In this document: positions 15,944 through 24,431 of the stretch, piece after piece
Numbering within the stretch: the first letter of the stretch is position 1
Layout of the letters: the number at the start of each line of letters is the position of its first letter
Source of the DNA: Amycolatopsis orientalis DSM 40040 = KCTC 9412
Lineage (GTDB): Bacteria; Actinomycetota; Actinomycetes; Mycobacteriales; Pseudonocardiaceae
NCBI RefSeq assembly: GCF_000478275.1
Contig: NZ_ASJB01000028.1
Span: 310,001 to 374,000 of the forward strand
Reading direction: 5' to 3'
DNA: 64,000 nucleotides
The notes under the pieces: generated by a model
What the model saw: the letters and a program-made list of their open reading frames with translations, nothing else
What the model was told of the DNA's origin: nothing
The model's database searches: none
Program-made: the position numbers and the translations under genes

Positions 15944-17245
15944 GTGAGTTCCACCGCCTGGTTCACCCACGACCGGTTCGGGATGTTCGTCCACTGGGGA
16001 CTGTATTCGCTGGCCGCCCGGCACGAATGGGTGCAGAACCGCGAAGAACTGACCGACGAGCAGTACCGCGTCTACTTCGACCACTTCGAACCGGACAAGT
16101 ACGACCCGCGTTCCTGGGCGCGGGCCGCGAAGACCGCGGGCATGACCTACGTCGTGCTCACCACCAAGCACCACGACGGTTTCTGCCTGTGGGACAGCGA
16201 TCTCACCGACTTCAAGGTGACGAACACGCCGTATGGCAAGGATCTGCTCGGCCCGTTCGTCGACGCCTGCCATGAAGAAGGCTTGAAGGTCGGCTTCTAC
16301 CATTCGCTGATCGACTGGCACCACCCGGCTTTCCCCGTCGACGGCACCCATCCCCGCCGTGACGACGCGGAGTACATCGCCGCGCACCAGTACGCCGACA
16401 TCGCCGAATACCGGCTCTATCTCCACGGTCAGGTCCGCGAGCTGCTCACCCGCTTCGGCACGATCGACTACCTGTTCTTCGACTTCTCGTACCAGGGCCG
16501 CAAGGAATGGTGGGGCGGCAAGGGACCGGACGACTGGGACTCCCCCGGCCTGCTCGCGCTGGTCCGCGAACTGCAGCCCGGCATCCTGGTCAACGACCGC
16601 ACCGGCATCCCCGGCGACTTCATCACCCCGGAGCAGTACCAGCCGTCCGGGCCGATGACCCGCGACGGCGTCCCGGTGGTGTGGGAGGCATGCCAGACCC
16701 TCAACGGCAGCTGGGGTTACGACCGCGACAACCTCGACTACAAGAGCCCCGAACTGCTCATCCGGATGCTGGTCGACGGCGTGTCCAAGGACGGCAACCT
16801 GCTGCTCAACGTCGGGCCGAACGGCCGGGGCGAGATCGACCCGCGAGCGCTCGAAGTGCTCGCGGAACTCGGCCGCTGGATGGACCGGCACGAACGCTCC
16901 ATCCGCGGCTGCGGCCCGTCGGAGTTCACCGCGCCCGCGGACTGCCGCTACACCCAGCGCGGGGACCGGCTCTACCTGCATCTCTTCAGCTGGCCGATGA
17001 ACCACGTCCACCTGCCCGGGATGGCCGGGCGGGTGCGCTACGCCCAGTTGCTCGACGACGCCTCGGAAATCCGGCAGGTGCACACCGATCCCGGCCAGAC
17101 CGCGCAGAACACCCAGATGGGCGGGCAGCCGGAAGGCACGCTCACCCTCAAACTCCCCATCCGGAAACCGGACACCCCGGTGCCGGTGATCGAACTGTTC
17201 CTGAGCACACAAAGCCCCGCCGCCGAAACCCTCCCCACCGATTGA
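15944..17245 (+). CDS. Alpha-L-fucosidase, GH29
   Basis: 433 residues from a GTG with AAGGAG upstream. The GH29 pattern is clear: N-terminal WFTHDRFGMFVHWGLYSLAA, then YVVLTTKHHDGFCLWDS, and the nucleophile region IDYLFFDFSYQGRKEWW. Later come NLLLNVGPNGRGEIDP and a short beta domain. There is no signal peptide, so it acts inside the cell on imported oligosaccharides, releasing L-fucose or a related alpha-linked sugar. It lies 27 bases after the permease, in operon order. Confidence 0.93.
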   Translation: MSSTAWFTHDRFGMFVHWGLYSLAARHEWVQNREELTDEQYRVYFDHFEPDKYDPRSWARAAKTAGMTYVVLTTKHHDGFCLWDSDLTDFKVTNTPYGKDLLGPFVDACHEEGLKVGFYHSLIDWHHPAFPVDGTHPRRDDAEYIAAHQYADIAEYRLYLHGQVRELLTRFGTIDYLFFDFSYQGRKEWWGGKGPDDWDSPGLLALVRELQPGILVNDRTGIPGDFITPEQYQPSGPMTRDGVPVVWEACQTLNGSWGYDRDNLDYKSPELLIRMLVDGVSKDGNLLLNVGPNGRGEIDPRALEVLAELGRWMDRHERSIRGCGPSEFTAPADCRYTQRGDRLYLHLFSWPMNHVHLPGMAGRVRYAQLLDDASEIRQVHTDPGQTAQNTQMGGQPEGTLTLKLPIRKPDTPVPVIELFLSTQSPAAETLPTD

Positions 17246-17258
17246 GCACGGAGGCATC

Positions 17259-18701
17259 ATGGATCGCAGAAGGTTCCTCAGCGGCGCCACCCTCGGCGCC
17301 GCGCTGATCACCGTCCCCTGGGTCACCGCGGGCACGGCGTCGGCCACCCCGCAAGGGCTGTGCGCCCTCACCGTCAGTTCGCTGACCGAACTGCAGAACG
17401 CGATCGACCAGGCGGGCCCCGGTGCCGTCATCACCGTGAACGACGGCGCGTACACCGTACCGACGGGCAACCCGATCAGCATCAAGGGCAGGCGCGGCAC
17501 GAAGGATCAGCCGATCACGATCGTCGCCCAGTCCCGAGGCGGGGTGACGTTCAACGGCGAGCAGAGCTTCGTCTTCGACGACTCCACCGGCGTCACGCTC
17601 AGCGGGTTCAATTTCCGGCAGAGCACCACGCTGGAGATCCCGGCGAACTGTTCGCGGATCCGCCTGACCCGCAACGACTTCCAGCTGGCCGACATCGAAG
17701 GCCTGCACTGGGTGATGGTCCGCGCCGACTACAGCAAGGTCGACCGCAACCACTTCCACCACAAGACGACGCTCGGCGTCATGCTCTGCATCGAGGGCGC
17801 GGACGAAGACAAGATGGCGGTGGGCGTCCACGTCGTGCGGAACTACTTCTCCGACCACACCTTCGCCGGCGACAACGGCGGCGAGCCGATCCGGCTCGGC
17901 GTCAGCCCGCGCGCGCTGAGCACCGCCGGCGCCACGGTGGAGTACAACCTGTTCGAACGCGCGAACGGCGACCCGGAGGCGATCTCGATCAAGTCGTCGG
18001 GCAACTTCATCCGCAACAACACCATCCGGAACAGCCTGGGCGGCATCGTGCTGCGCCACGGGAACAAGACCGTCGTCGAATCCAACTTCATCCTCGGCGG
18101 CAAGGAAGGCATCCGGATCTACGGCAACGACCACAAGATCCTCAACAACTACGTCGCCGGGGTGTCCGGCACCGCGCTGGTCGTCGGCAGCGGCACCGTT
18201 CGGGACCACTTCCCGGGTGAGTCCAAGGAATCCCGGCGCGGCAACGACGCGGCCGACCGCGTGCTCATCGCGCACAACACGCTGCTGAACAACAGCGGCA
18301 CGCTCGCCGGCGAGACCAAGCGGACGATCGAACCGCGTGACTGCACGATCTCGGACAACATCTTCGTCGGCGGCAACGGCGACCTGGTCGCGATGAGCAC
18401 CACGGGCAACTTCACCTGGTCGGGCAACATCCTGTGGGGTTCGGGCGGGGACGGCAACATCCCGGCGGGCACCTTCCGCCGCGTCGACCCGAAGCTCGTG
18501 CAGGGCGGCGACGGCATCTCGCGGCTCGCCGCGGGCAGCCCGGCGATCGACGCGGCGACGCTGAGCACCGCGCCGACCACCTTGGACCTCGACGGCCAAG
18601 CCCGCGGCAGCCTGCGCGACGTCGGGGCGGACGAGTACTCGACGGCCGCCATCGCCAACCGGCCGCTCACCACCGCGGACGTCGGACCCGGCGCTCCGTA
18701 G
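17259..18701 (+). CDS. Secreted polysaccharide lyase, PL6 (alginate lyase/chondroitinase B-like)
   Basis: 480 residues with a Tat-type signal (MDRRRFLSGATLGAAL; RRRFL), then a right-handed parallel beta-helix built from short repeats such as TVVESNFILGGKEGIRIYGN. The PL6 active-site pair appears at the expected spacing: Lys245 in AISIKSSGNF and Arg266 in GGIVLRHGNK. The family cleaves alginate or dermatan-type uronic acid polymers by beta-elimination. Exported folded enzyme here would make oligosaccharides for the adjacent uptake system. A strong hairpin follows the stop. Family call is firm; the polymer is not known. Confidence 0.9.
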   Translation: MDRRRFLSGATLGAALITVPWVTAGTASATPQGLCALTVSSLTELQNAIDQAGPGAVITVNDGAYTVPTGNPISIKGRRGTKDQPITIVAQSRGGVTFNGEQSFVFDDSTGVTLSGFNFRQSTTLEIPANCSRIRLTRNDFQLADIEGLHWVMVRADYSKVDRNHFHHKTTLGVMLCIEGADEDKMAVGVHVVRNYFSDHTFAGDNGGEPIRLGVSPRALSTAGATVEYNLFERANGDPEAISIKSSGNFIRNNTIRNSLGGIVLRHGNKTVVESNFILGGKEGIRIYGNDHKILNNYVAGVSGTALVVGSGTVRDHFPGESKESRRGNDAADRVLIAHNTLLNNSGTLAGETKRTIEPRDCTISDNIFVGGNGDLVAMSTTGNFTWSGNILWGSGGDGNIPAGTFRRVDPKLVQGGDGISRLAAGSPAIDAATLSTAPTTLDLDGQARGSLRDVGADEYSTAAIANRPLTTADVGPGAP

Positions 18702-18708
18702 CGAAACC

Positions 18709-18746
18709 GGGCTCACACCGGCGGCCGTCCCCGCCGGTGTGAGCCC
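18709..18746 (+). terminator. Hairpin between the PL6 gene and the LacI gene
   Basis: Perfect 16-bp arms GGGCTCACACCGGCGG (18709-18724) and CCGCCGGTGTGAGCCC (18731-18746) with a 6-base loop follow directly on the PL6 stop. It likely ends or attenuates the upstream operon before the regulator genes. Confidence 0.75.
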
Positions 18747-18768
18747 GCCGCACCCCCGAGGAGGAACC

Positions 18769-19809
18769 ATGGCGCAGCGCGCCGCGGGGTCGGCCACCTT
18801 GGCCGACGTCGCCCGTGAGGCGGGAGTGTCGCTCGCGACCGCGTCGAGGGCGCTCAACGGCGGGACCAGACAGGTCAGCGGCAACCTGCGCGAATCGGTG
18901 CTGCGGGCCGCGGAACGGCTGCGGTACACCGCGAACGTGCCCGCGCAGGCGATGGCGCGCGGCCGCGGCAACGTCGTGGGGCTGCTGGTGCACGACATCG
19001 TCGACCCGTACTTCTCCTCGATCGCTTCCGGGGTCATGCGCGTGGCCGCCCGGCACGGGCTGACAGTCACCATCGCGAGCACGGAAAACCGGCCGGAGAA
19101 GGAACTCGAATACGTCACGACGTTGCGCGGGCAACGGGCGCGGGCGGTCATCCTGGCCGGTTCGCGCAACGAGGACAGTGCCCTGCAACAGAATCTGACC
19201 AAGGAGCTCAAGGCGTTCGAAGCCGCCGACGGCCGCGTGGTGGTGATCGGGCAGCGGAAACTGCCGTTCGACACGGTCATGCTGGAGAACCGGCCGGGAG
19301 CCGCCGCCCTCGGCGAACAACTCGCCGGGCTCGGACACCGCGACTTCCGCGTGCTCGCCGGGCCGCCGGGACTGCTGACCTCGCGCGATCGCGTCCTGGG
19401 CTTCCGCGACGGACTCGCCCGCCACGGCGTCTCCCTTCCCGAAACCCAGGTCCTGCACGCGGAATTCACCCGCGACGGCGGCTACGCGGCGATGGTGCGG
19501 GCGCTCGAAGGCGGGTTCAGCCGGGGCTGCGTCTTCGCGGTCAACGACGTGATGGCCGTCGGCGCGATGGCCGCCTGCCGCGACCGCGGGGTGGAGGTGC
19601 CGTCGCCCATCGCGATCGCGGGGTTCGATGACATCATCACCTTGCGCGACATCAGGCCTTCACTGTCCACCGTGCGCGTCCCGATCGAGACGATGGGGGA
19701 ACAGGCGCTCGACTTCGTCCTCGCCGACCGCGCGGGCAGCCCGCGCGTCAAGCCGGTCACCGGCGAGGTCGTGCTGCGGGAAAGTACACAACTGCTGGAG
19801 GAACGATGA
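18769..19809 (+). CDS. LacI-family transcriptional regulator of the glycan locus
   Basis: 346 residues from the ATG behind GAGGAGGAACC; an in-frame GTG 30 bases upstream lies in the terminator region. The N-terminal helix-turn-helix reads TLADVAREAGVSLATASRALNGG, and a periplasmic-binding-like sensor domain follows (VVGLLVHDIVDPYFSSIASG to AIAGFDDIITLRDIRPSLSTV). It is probably the repressor binding the AGCGCT site at 12713, with a sugar from the imported glycan as inducer. It overlaps the next gene by four bases. Confidence 0.92.
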   Translation: MAQRAAGSATLADVAREAGVSLATASRALNGGTRQVSGNLRESVLRAAERLRYTANVPAQAMARGRGNVVGLLVHDIVDPYFSSIASGVMRVAARHGLTVTIASTENRPEKELEYVTTLRGQRARAVILAGSRNEDSALQQNLTKELKAFEAADGRVVVIGQRKLPFDTVMLENRPGAAALGEQLAGLGHRDFRVLAGPPGLLTSRDRVLGFRDGLARHGVSLPETQVLHAEFTRDGGYAAMVRALEGGFSRGCVFAVNDVMAVGAMAACRDRGVEVPSPIAIAGFDDIITLRDIRPSLSTVRVPIETMGEQALDFVLADRAGSPRVKPVTGEVVLRESTQLLEER

Positions 19810-20567
19810 TCCGCCCTGGACTGTGTTCGGTGACGCTGCGGCGGCTGGACGCCGACGAGGTCGCCCGCCGTGCCGCGGAAGCGGGTCTGCGGGTGATCGA
19901 GTGGGGCGCCGACGTCCATGTGCGCCCCGGCGACGACTGGGCCGCCGACCGCGCGCTGGAAGCCATGGCACGGCACGGGCTGACCTGCGATTCCTATGGC
20001 TCCTACTTCCGCGCCACCCCGGTGGAGGCCGGGAAGTTCGGGGACATCGCCGCCACCGCGGTCCGGCTCGGCGCCACCAGGATCCGGGTGTGGGCGGGCA
20101 AAGCGGGCTCGGCGGACGTCGACCCCGAGGAACGGGAGCAGATCGTCACCGGTCTCCGCGAGGCCGCCGACGTCGCGAACGAACACGGTCTCGAAGTGGC
20201 GCTGGAGTTCCACGGCGGGACGCTGACCGACACCGCCGAGTCGACAGTGCGGCTGCTCGAAGAAGCCGGCCGCGACAACCTCGGCACCTACTGGCAACCG
20301 CCGCAGGACCTGCCGGACGAACCGGCGCTGGCGGGACTCGAACTCGTCCTCGACCGGGTCCGCGCGGTGCACGTGTTCTCGTGGTGGCCCAGTAACGAGC
20401 GGCATCCACTGACCGCCAGGGCGGAGTTGTGGACGCGGGCGTTCGCGCTGCTCGCGAAGACCGGGCGGCCGCTCGACGCGCTGCTGGAGTTCGTCCCGGA
20501 CAACGATCCCGCCCTGATCCCGGGCGAGGCCGACTCCCTCCGCAAGCTGATCGAGGCGGGCGCGTGA
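19806..20567 (+). CDS. Sugar phosphate isomerase/epimerase family TIM barrel
   Basis: 253 residues of the xylose-isomerase-like/AP-endonuclease 2 barrel: PGLCSVTLRRLDADEVARRA with VIEWGADVHV, then GATRIRVWAGKAGS, VALEFHGGTLTDTAEST and AVHVFSWWP. The Glu and His residues on these strands would bind the metal ion. It likely isomerises or epimerises the monosaccharide freed by the locus enzymes. It overlaps both neighbours by four bases (ATGA and GTGA), so it is translationally coupled. Confidence 0.85.
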   Translation: MIRPGLCSVTLRRLDADEVARRAAEAGLRVIEWGADVHVRPGDDWAADRALEAMARHGLTCDSYGSYFRATPVEAGKFGDIAATAVRLGATRIRVWAGKAGSADVDPEEREQIVTGLREAADVANEHGLEVALEFHGGTLTDTAESTVRLLEEAGRDNLGTYWQPPQDLPDEPALAGLELVLDRVRAVHVFSWWPSNERHPLTARAELWTRAFALLAKTGRPLDALLEFVPDNDPALIPGEADSLRKLIEAGA

Positions 20568-21196
20568 GGTTCACCGAAGCCGACCGCCTGCTGTTCGCCG
20601 GCGACTCGATCACCGATTCCGGCCGCGACCGCGAGGATCCCGCGTCGCTGGGCAAGGGGTACGTCCGGCAGATCGCCGACCGCCTCGGCGAGGGCCCGGA
20701 GGTGCTCAACAAAGGCCTCAACGGCAACCGGATCTACGATCTGGAGGCCCGCTGGACCACCGACGTCCTCGCGTTACGGCCCACCGTGCTGACCGTGAAG
20801 ATCGGCATCAACGACACCTGGCGGACGTTCGACCGCGGCCTGCCGAGCCCGGTCGGAAAGTTCCGCGCCGCCTACTCCCGGCTGCTGGCCGATGCGCGGC
20901 AGCACCTCCCGGCGGAGCTGTACGTCATCACGCCGTTCCTGCTGCCGGTCGAGCCGGAACAGCACGAATGGCTCGACGACCTGGCTCCCCGGATCGAGGT
21001 CGCGGTCGACGTGGCGACGGAGTTCGGCGCGCGCCTGGTGCGCGCGGACCTGTTCATGCCCAGGGCGGCGGAAGAACACGGGGCCGCGACGCTGGCGCCG
21101 GACGGCGTCCACCCCAGCCCACTCGGTCACCGCCTGCTCGCCGAGGCGTGGCTCGCCACGGCCGGTGCTCCGGTCGAAGGGGCCCCGCTCTCCTAG
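20564..21196 (+). CDS. SGNH/GDSL hydrolase (esterase or deacetylase)
   Basis: 210 residues from the GTG that overlaps the previous stop. All SGNH blocks are present: FAGDSITDSGRDRED (nucleophile Ser), a Gly block KGLNGNRIYD, Asn in KIGINDTWR, and the Asp/His pair in LAPDGVHPSPLGH. There is no signal peptide, so it would remove acyl or acetyl groups from imported sugars inside the cell. Codon 71 is TTA (20774-20776), rare in this sequence, which hints at dependence on the bldA-type leucine tRNA. Confidence 0.9.
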   Translation: MRFTEADRLLFAGDSITDSGRDREDPASLGKGYVRQIADRLGEGPEVLNKGLNGNRIYDLEARWTTDVLALRPTVLTVKIGINDTWRTFDRGLPSPVGKFRAAYSRLLADARQHLPAELYVITPFLLPVEPEQHEWLDDLAPRIEVAVDVATEFGARLVRADLFMPRAAEEHGAATLAPDGVHPSPLGHRLLAEAWLATAGAPVEGAPLS

Positions 21197-21266
21197 CGGA
21201 TACAGTTGCCCTGGTGAACCTGAATGCCATCGGATCCGTGTGCACTCCAGGAGATCAGGGGGCGGC

Positions 21267-22580
21267 GTGACACGTGAAGGTGAGCTCGTCGCCGGCCGGT
21301 ACCGGCTGGAGCGCAAGGTCGGCCGGGGCGCGATGGGCGTGGTGTGGCAGGCGCGGGACGAACGGCTCGGCCGGACGGTCGCGGTCAAGCAACTGCTGCC
21401 GGGCACCGTGCCGGACGACGCCCCGTTCCGCTCGATCGTGCGCGCGATGCGGGAGGCGCGGGTCGCCGCGAAGCTCAAGCACCCGCACGCCGTCACCGTG
21501 TACGACGTCGCCGAGCAGGACGGGACGCCGTTCCTGATCATGGAGTTCCTGCCGTCGCGGCCGCTCACGGACCTGCTCGCGGACGACGGCCCGCTCCCGG
21601 CGGGGCGGGTGGCGGAACTCGGCGCGCAGATCGCGTCGGCGCTGGCCGCCGCCCACGCGGACGGGATCCTGCACCGCGACGTCACCCCCAACAACGTCCT
21701 GATCACCGAGGACGGGCAGGCGAAGATCGCCGACTTCGGGCTGTCCCACGCCGCGGGCGAGGGGACCATGACCGGCGGCGGGCTCGTCGTCGGTACTCCG
21801 GCGTTCCTCTCCCCCGAGGTCGCCGACGGTGCGGAACCCGGCTATCCGTCGGACGTGTTCTCCCTCGGCTCGACGCTCTACACCGCGCTCGAAGGCGCGC
21901 CGCCGTTCGGCACCGACGGCAACCAGATCGCGCTCCTCAAACGGGTCGCCCGCGGCGAGATCACCGCGCCGCGCAACTCCGGCCCGCTCACCGACGTCCT
22001 GCTGCGGCTGCTCCGGCACGCGCCCGGCGAGCGGCCGGACATGGCCGAGGCGGAGCGGATGCTGACCGCGGTCGCCGAGGGCCGTCCTGCGGTTCTCGCC
22101 GGTACGAAACGACTTCCCGCGCCGACCGGCCCTTCGAAGCTGCCGCTCGCCATCGGTGGTGGTGTGGCGGTGGCCGGTGCTGTCTTGGCGGGAATCCTGC
22201 TGTTCGACGGCGGCCCGGCCGAGAAACCCGTGGCGGCGCCGCCCGTGCCCGGGCAGAGCACCAGCGTCGAGCGGCCGGTGTGCGAGGCGCGCTACGAGGT
22301 GACCAATCGCTGGCCCGGCGGCTCGGAGATCCGGGTGTCGGTGCGGAACGCGAAGGACACCCGGCTCACCGGCTGGGAGGTCAGCTGGACCATGCCGCCC
22401 GGCACCCGCATCGCCAATCTGTGGAACGGTTCCCTGGCACAGGACGGAGACCGCGTGCGGGTGTCCGAACTGGACTGGAACGCGGTCCTGCCCGCCGGCG
22501 GGACGACCACCTTCGGTTTCATCGCGACCACCGACGACGGGGGCGGGAGTCCGCCGGTCGCTCAGTGCCGCAGCTCCTAG
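21267..22580 (+). CDS. Membrane Ser/Thr protein kinase with extracellular CBM2 domain
   Basis: 437 residues from the GTG at 21267; the longer open frame upstream is a shadow of the esterase gene. The kinase domain (about 10-270) is complete: glycine loop KVGRGAMGVVW, Lys41, catalytic Asp138 and Asn143 (LHRDVTPNNV), and DFG at 156-158. One helix (about 291-313) crosses the membrane. The outside part (339-434) is a family 2 carbohydrate-binding module: Cys339 and Cys434 can bridge, and Trp349, Trp370, Trp374, Trp386 and Trp404 are in CBM2-like positions (RLTGWEVSW, LWNGSL). CBM2 binds cellulose or chitin, so the kinase may sense polysaccharide at the surface. Confidence 0.93.
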   Translation: MTREGELVAGRYRLERKVGRGAMGVVWQARDERLGRTVAVKQLLPGTVPDDAPFRSIVRAMREARVAAKLKHPHAVTVYDVAEQDGTPFLIMEFLPSRPLTDLLADDGPLPAGRVAELGAQIASALAAAHADGILHRDVTPNNVLITEDGQAKIADFGLSHAAGEGTMTGGGLVVGTPAFLSPEVADGAEPGYPSDVFSLGSTLYTALEGAPPFGTDGNQIALLKRVARGEITAPRNSGPLTDVLLRLLRHAPGERPDMAEAERMLTAVAEGRPAVLAGTKRLPAPTGPSKLPLAIGGGVAVAGAVLAGILLFDGGPAEKPVAAPPVPGQSTSVERPVCEARYEVTNRWPGGSEIRVSVRNAKDTRLTGWEVSWTMPPGTRIANLWNGSLAQDGDRVRVSELDWNAVLPAGGTTTFGFIATTDDGGGSPPVAQCRSS

Positions 22581-22586
22581 GACGGG

Positions 22587-22663
22587 CTGAAGGGGACTTT
22601 CCCCTCATCTCACGCGGTGAAGGGCGCTTTCCTCGCATCGCATGCGGGGAAAGCGCCCTTCAG
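22587..22663. repeat. Compound palindromic repeat, copy A
   Basis: The main inverted repeat TGAAGGGCGCTTTCC ... GGAAAGCGCCCTTCA spans 22618-22662, with a related half-unit (TGAAGGGGACTTTCCCC) before it. It lies exactly between the convergent kinase and LacI genes. Related elements occur at 49519 and 60502. A bidirectional terminator role is likely. Confidence 0.85.
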
Positions 22664-22676
22664 CTCCACCGGGCAC

Positions 22677-23696
22677 CTAACGGGCGGTCGATTCCCGCGC
22701 GTTCAGCCGAACGGGGACCTCGATCCGGCGCGGCCCGTCGTCCGGCGCCACCCCCTCGATGAGGTCCATCAGTGCGGTGGCCGCACGGGAGCCCACTTCG
22801 CGGGGATGCACGAACATCCCGGTCACCTGCGGCGAAGTGAGCCGGAGCGAGCCGCTGTCCACCGCGCTGCAGATGCCGAGTTCGGCGGGCACCGTGAGCC
22901 GCCGCCGGCGTGCCTCGTGGAGGACGCCGAGCGCGAGGTTCTCCGACGTCGTGAAGACGGCGTCCGGGCACACCGGCCGGTCGAGCAGTCTGCCCAGTGC
23001 CGCCGCGGTGCCTTCGGTGGTCGGTGGTTCGTCGATCTCGGCGACCACCGGCTCCAGGCCCCGCTCCCGAACCCAGCCGGTGTATCCCGCGACGAGGTCG
23101 GCCGCGTAGGAACGGCCGGTGTCGGTGGTGATCATCGCCGGTCGCTCATATCCGTTTGCAGCCAGGTGATCCAGCATCAGCCGGGCGGCCGCGACCAGGT
23201 CGTTGTCGACGACGACCGGGACGGGACACGGCGCCGCCAGCGGGCGGCCGGTGGTGACCAGCGGCCGGTCGCGGCACCAGCCGGTGGCGAAGAACGGCTC
23301 GTCACCGCGGGGATCGACGAGGATCGCGCCGTCGACGGCGAAGGCGTTCAGCCGGTCGAGGTCCGCGTCGGCCGGTGTCAGCAACAGCCCGTAAGAGCGT
23401 TTCGACGCGGCTTCGGCCGCGCCGTTGAGGACCTCGAGGAAGTAGTCCGAATTGGGCACGAGGGCACAGGCACTGCTCGCGTCGACCGAGTTCGCGAGCT
23501 GGATCGCCAGGGTCCGGCTGCGCCGGGTGACCAGCTGCCGCGCGTGGACGCTGGCCTGGTAGCCGAGGTCGGCCGCCGCCCGCGCGACGCGGCGCCGGGT
23601 GTCCTCGGAGATCCGGCCCTGGCCGTTGAGCACATGGGACACGGTCGTGATCGACACCCCCGCCGCGGCGGCGACGTCACGGATGGTCGGCGACAC
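22677..23696 (-). CDS. LacI-family transcriptional regulator
   Basis: 339 residues from a GTG immediately after the stop of the flavoprotein gene. The N-terminal helix-turn-helix is TIRDVAAAAGVSITTVSHVLNGQG, followed by the hinge and a sugar-binding-like sensor domain (LLLTPADADLDRLNAFAVDG, LICSAVDSGSLRLTSPQV). It is the second gene of a two-gene unit whose promoter contains a 42-bp palindrome with a LacI-style core, so it probably represses its own operon. Confidence 0.92.
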   Translation of the reverse strand: MSPTIRDVAAAAGVSITTVSHVLNGQGRISEDTRRRVARAAADLGYQASVHARQLVTRRSRTLAIQLANSVDASSACALVPNSDYFLEVLNGAAEAASKRSYGLLLTPADADLDRLNAFAVDGAILVDPRGDEPFFATGWCRDRPLVTTGRPLAAPCPVPVVVDNDLVAAARLMLDHLAANGYERPAMITTDTGRSYAADLVAGYTGWVRERGLEPVVAEIDEPPTTEGTAAALGRLLDRPVCPDAVFTTSENLALGVLHEARRRRLTVPAELGICSAVDSGSLRLTSPQVTGMFVHPREVGSRAATALMDLIEGVAPDDGPRRIEVPVRLNARESTAR

Positions 23697-24341
23697 TCAG
23701 GCCTCCACGGGCGGTCCCCAGACGCGGTTCGGCCGGTCGGTGTCCAGCCGGTAGTCGGTGACATGGGCGGCGCCCAGCCTACGGCCGAGATCCGCCGCCG
23801 CCTCCAGCGGCCGCGCGGGATCCCGTTCCACCTCGCCCCGGCTGTTGCCGACGCCGACCACGATCCCGGCGAGGTCCTGACGCAGGTACCGGGTCAGTTC
23901 CTGGAACTGGGCTTCCAGGCCGAGCGTCGCGCCGCGATAGCTCTCCTCACACGAGATCACCACCGCCGCGCGTTTGTTCATCAACCCGGGCACGACCTCG
24001 CCGGTATGCGGCGAACTGCCCGAGGTGTAACAGAAAAGCCGGTCGAAGAACGTTTTGAGCCGCCCGGTCATGCCGTACCAGTGCAGCGGCGTCGCGTACA
24101 CGATCGCGTCCGCCGGGAGGACGTGGTCGAACAACAGCCGCTCGTAGCCGTCCCCGATCCCACACGAACGATCGCTCAGACGGCAGCTGCGGCAATCCCC
24201 CAGCGGCGCTTCGACGAAGTCGGCGAGGTAGACGAAGTCGATCGTGTGGCCCACCTCCTCCGCGCCCTTGGCCAGCGCTTGGGCGAGGGCCCAGGAATTG
24301 CCTTCACGACGCGGGCTCGAACTGAGCACCAGGATCTTCAC
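23697..24341 (-). CDS. NAD(P)H-dependent flavin oxidoreductase (flavodoxin fold)
   Basis: 214 residues from the GTG at 24341 behind GGGGAGAT. The upstream open frame is palindrome sequence. The N-terminus VKILVLSSSPRREGNSWALA is the FMN-phosphate loop of NADPH-dependent FMN reductases. A cysteine-containing loop (GDCRSCRLSDRSC) and the substrate loop YATPLHWYGMTGRLKTFFDR follow, as in iron-sulfur flavoprotein/WrbA-like reductases. It would reduce quinones or other small molecules. It is co-transcribed with the LacI regulator downstream. Confidence 0.88.
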   Translation of the reverse strand: MKILVLSSSPRREGNSWALAQALAKGAEEVGHTIDFVYLADFVEAPLGDCRSCRLSDRSCGIGDGYERLLFDHVLPADAIVYATPLHWYGMTGRLKTFFDRLFCYTSGSSPHTGEVVPGLMNKRAAVVISCEESYRGATLGLEAQFQELTRYLRQDLAGIVVGVGNSRGEVERDPARPLEAAADLGRRLGAAHVTDYRLDTDRPNRVWGPPVEA

Positions 24342-24349
24342 TCGGATCT

Positions 24350-24391
24350 CCCCGGAGAGACTGCAAAAACGCTTTTGCAGTCTCTCCGGGG
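24350..24391. promoter_or_regulatory. 42-bp perfect palindrome with LacI-operator-like core
   Basis: 19-bp perfect arms (24350-24368, starting CCCCGGAGAGACTGC, and 24373-24391) surround ACGC. The core TGCAAAAACGCTTTTGCA looks like a LacI operator. It sits in the leader of the flavoprotein-LacI unit, nine bases before the GTG, so it could block transcription and also hide the ribosome site in RNA. Confidence 0.75.
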
Positions 24392-24431
24392 CGGTTTCCC
24401 CTGTCAAGCGACCCAGGTCAGGTGACCAGGG

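Noticed and set aside
22617-24425. 602-codon open frame opposite LacI and flavoprotein genes
   Set aside because: It starts inside the palindromic repeat and runs antisense to two well-recognised genes; no family resemblance.
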